From NCBI GenBank assembly GCA_963805325.1, contig CAWDTS010000009.1, forward strand, positions 124,001-188,000: a DNA stretch of 64,000 bases. The letters run 5' to 3'. The notes beneath the pieces are model-generated. The model did not search any database, was not told the origin of the DNA, and worked only from the letters and a program-made list of their open reading frames with translations. Positions 62,076 to 64,000 of the stretch are shown one piece after another. The translations under genes and the position numbers were made by a program. How positions within the stretch are numbered: position 1 is the first letter of the stretch; each line of letters starts with the position of its first letter. The stretch is from DASWJZ01 sp963805325. Lineage in GTDB: Bacteria; Pseudomonadota; Alphaproteobacteria; Rhizobiales; Afifellaceae.

Positions 62076-63077
62076 CTATTCGGCGGCTTCTACCCGTCGT
62101 GGCGTCGCGGCAATTCGCACGCGTTTCCCGGCGCGCCGCTGCCGGTAGCGCATGAACTGCTGATCCGCGAGCACGCCGATCAGGATGACGCCCCCGATCA
62201 CCGCGAAGTTCAGCGAGCTCGGGATGCCGAGGAGGTTCACGAGGTTTTGCAGCACCTGCAGGAGGATCGTGCCGAGCACCACGCCGAGCACGGATCCTTC
62301 CCCGCCGCGCAGCGAGCAGCCGCCGAGCACCGCCGCGGCGATCGCGTAAAGCTCGTAGAAGTTTCCATGCGAGGCAGGAGAGATTGAGCGCGTGTACATC
62401 GCGATGAAGATCGCGGCGAGCGCGGTCAAAGCGATACACATGACGTAGGCGGCAACGATGACCTTCTGCGTCGGGATGCCGGAATAGCGCGCCGCCTCCT
62501 CGTTCTTGCCGACCGCGAAGAGATATCGGCCGAACACGGTCTTGTGGAGGACGATCCCCATGACGATAGCGATGATGATGAAGGCGATCAGACTGTGCGC
62601 AACGCCGCCGGTGCGCCCTGACGTGAGCCACTCGAGCGCGGGAAAGTTCTGCCCGAAGGCAAAACCGGCGGTCGCATCCTTGGTATAGAATCGCGCGACG
62701 CCGCGGTAGATCAGAAGCCCGCAGAGCGTGACGACGAACGGCTGCATGCGCATCTTCGTCACCAGGAAGCCGTGGACACCGCCCATGATTATGCCGATGC
62801 CGATGACGATCGGCACGGCGAGGCCCCACGGTACGCCGAGGTTCCCGATGAGGTCGACGAAGACCACGCCGAGCAGCGCGATCACCGATCCGACCGAGAG
62901 CTCGATGCCGCCAGTAATGATGACAAACGCCTCGGCGATCGAGAAGAGACCGAAGAGGCCGATCAGGTTGCCGGTATTCGACAGGTTGATCGGCGAGAGG
63001 AAGCGAGGGTTGATGATCGCGACGGCGGCGCCGACGACAATGATCAGAACGAGGAGGCCGAAATCTTTCTTGAACAT
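62076..63077 (-). CDS. Ribose-type ABC transporter permease (BPD_transp_2)
   Basis: 333 residues from ATG 63077, 8 bp after the ATPase stop. About ten membrane helices; IIGGIELSVGS-like motif present as VIITGGIELSVGSVIALLGV, and ATAGFAFGQNFPALEWL with FGRYLFAVGKNEEAARYSGI are typical of RbsC/YphD permeases. The C-terminal LGGCSLRGGEGSVLGVVLGT contacts the ATPase. Forms the membrane channel of a carbohydrate importer with the next gene. Sugar specificity cannot be read from the permease. Confidence 0.92.
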   Translation of the reverse strand: MFKKDFGLLVLIIVVGAAVAIINPRFLSPINLSNTGNLIGLFGLFSIAEAFVIITGGIELSVGSVIALLGVVFVDLIGNLGVPWGLAVPIVIGIGIIMGGVHGFLVTKMRMQPFVVTLCGLLIYRGVARFYTKDATAGFAFGQNFPALEWLTSGRTGGVAHSLIAFIIIAIVMGIVLHKTVFGRYLFAVGKNEEAARYSGIPTQKVIVAAYVMCIALTALAAIFIAMYTRSISPASHGNFYELYAIAAAVLGGCSLRGGEGSVLGVVLGTILLQVLQNLVNLLGIPSSLNFAVIGGVILIGVLADQQFMRYRQRRAGKRVRIAATPRRVEAAE

Positions 63078-63085
63078 CGCTCCGC

Positions 63086-64000
63086 TCAATCTTCGTTGGT
63101 GCCGACGGCGAGTTGAAGCACGTTCCGCTCGCTGAAATCCTGACGCGCCAGGAAGCCGGTAATCGTGCCTTCGTGCATGACGGCGATGCGGTCGCTGACG
63201 CCGATGACTTCCTCCATGTCGCTGGAGATCATCAGAATGGCGACGCCGTTATCGGAGAGGCTCCGCATGAGCTCATAAATTTCGTGCTTCGCGCCCACGT
63301 CGATGCCGCGCGTCGGCTCGTCGAAAATAATTACGGAAGGCTGCATCGAGAGCCAGCGCGCCAGGACGACCTTTTGCTGGTTGCCGCCGGAGAGCGAGCC
63401 GACTTTGGTCGCGACGTCGGGGGCGCGGATGTTGAGCCGGTGCTTCTGCCGTTCGGCATTCTCGGTTTCCGGCCCCGTCATTATGATGTTGCTCTTCGCA
63501 TAGGCGCGCAGATTCGGAAGCGAAATGTTCTCGGCGATCGAGACGTCGAGCAGCAGGCTCGCGCGCTTACGGTCTTCCGGCACAAGGTAGATGCCGCGCG
63601 TGATTGCCTGGCGTGGTGTGCTGATCACGATCGGCTCGCCGCGAAGGCGCAGCACGCCACCGAGCGGCGCGTCGATACCGAACACGGCGCGCGCCAGCTC
63701 CGTGCGCCCCGAGCCGACGAGGCCGGCAAGGCCCAGAATCTCACCGCTCCTGACCTCCAGGCTCACCTTGCGGCCGGGATAGGTCGAGGTTCTGAAATCG
63801 ACAACTTCAAGCACGCCTGGCCCCGGCGCCGCGGCGGGGGGCATGTAGATCGACTTCAAGTCGCGACCGATCATCAGCCGGATCATCTTGTCATGCGCAA
63901 TCTCGGCGCGACCGAGCGCACCGACGAGGTGGCCGTCCCGCAGGACCACAACGCGGTCCGCGCACGCCTCCACCTCGTGGAGCCGGTGCGAGATGAAGAT
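63086..64000 (-). CDS. Ribose-type ABC transporter ATP-binding protein (3' part, runs off the window)
   Basis: The frame is open to the end of the window; the visible 304 codons start in the first ATPase domain (FISHRLHEVEACADRVVVLR) and include the whole second domain: LAGLVGSGRTELARAVFG (Walker A-like, with the Arg typical of the second RbsA domain), SLSGGNQQKVVLARWL (signature) and VIIFDEPTRGIDVGAKHEIY (Walker B). It drives sugar import through the permease downstream. RbsA/MglA-type dual ATPase; the substrate is unknown. Confidence 0.94.
   Translation of the reverse strand: MFISHRLHEVEACADRVVVLRDGHLVGALGRAEIAHDKMIRLMIGRDLKSIYMPPAAAPGPGVLEVVDFRTSTYPGRKVSLEVRSGEILGLAGLVGSGRTELARAVFGIDAPLGGVLRLRGEPIVISTPRQAITRGIYLVPEDRKRASLLLDVSIAENISLPNLRAYAKSNIIMTGPETENAERQKHRLNIRAPDVATKVGSLSGGNQQKVVLARWLSMQPSVIIFDEPTRGIDVGAKHEIYELMRSLSDNGVAILMISSDMEEVIGVSDRIAVMHEGTITGFLARQDFSERNVLQLAVGTNED

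Overview
The window is GC-rich, densely coded DNA that most resembles a chromosome segment of a Hyphomicrobiales (Rhizobiales) alphaproteobacterium. The pointers are a pleC-like kinase next to glnE, a two-component pair, degP and a cytochrome c maturation operon (ccmI-E-F-H, called cycHJKL in rhizobia), followed by a feuPQ-like pair. Others are a DUF1127/LysR pair, a CtrA-type TTAA-N7-TTAAC box and a gene-transfer-agent (GTA) type cluster in the RcGTA gene order. Genus cannot be told from the sequence alone.

Layout. 1-12.4 kb: small metabolic and regulatory genes. They include a GlxA-type AraC regulator (partial), two HxlR-type regulators next to flavin oxidoreductases, an AI-2E-type permease, a dimethylglycine/sarcosine dehydrogenase-like flavoprotein with a cupin, a DAO-family oxidoreductase, a PfkB kinase and a YdeI-like protein flanked by a decayed copy of the kinase tail. 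12.4-25.9 kb: gamma-glutamylcyclotransferase, mprF, folD, a GT-C-like membrane protein, DUF1328, Nudix, LysR/DUF1127, an unrecognised polytopic membrane protein and pepN. 26-44.5 kb: the pleC-like kinase, an ArsR/SRPBCC pair with two visible operators, glnE with its upstream two-component pair, degP, the ccm operon (ccmI carries a fourfold 118-residue tandem repeat), a 17 kDa-antigen-like lipoprotein and a feuN/feuP/feuQ-like operon.

44.6-59.8 kb (minus strand): a GTA-like head-tail cluster with recognisable g1 to g13, followed by a fused tail-fibre remnant and a small lysis cassette (holin, inner and outer spanin candidates). g14 and g15 are missing. Almost every structural gene needs one or more frameshifts to be read through; g8 and g12 are intact. 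Palindromic repeats sit between or inside its genes. A nucleotidyltransferase cargo gene with its own four-half-site operator separates g3 from g4. A plus-strand DMT transporter and three tandem small RNA genes, each with an anti-Shine-Dalgarno CCTCCCT segment between two hairpins, separate g2 from g3. 59.9-64 kb: a D-alanyl-D-alanine carboxypeptidase, an acidic protein with a perfect CtrA box upstream, a YcgN-type cysteine-cluster protein and a ribose-type ABC transporter that runs off the end.

Quality caveat: outside the GTA cluster at least nine single-base frameshifts interrupt six otherwise well-preserved genes, including ccmF. The joined frames show no extra stops where I read them, so sequencing or assembly error must be weighed against true gene decay. 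No CRISPR array, rRNA or tRNA gene was seen.
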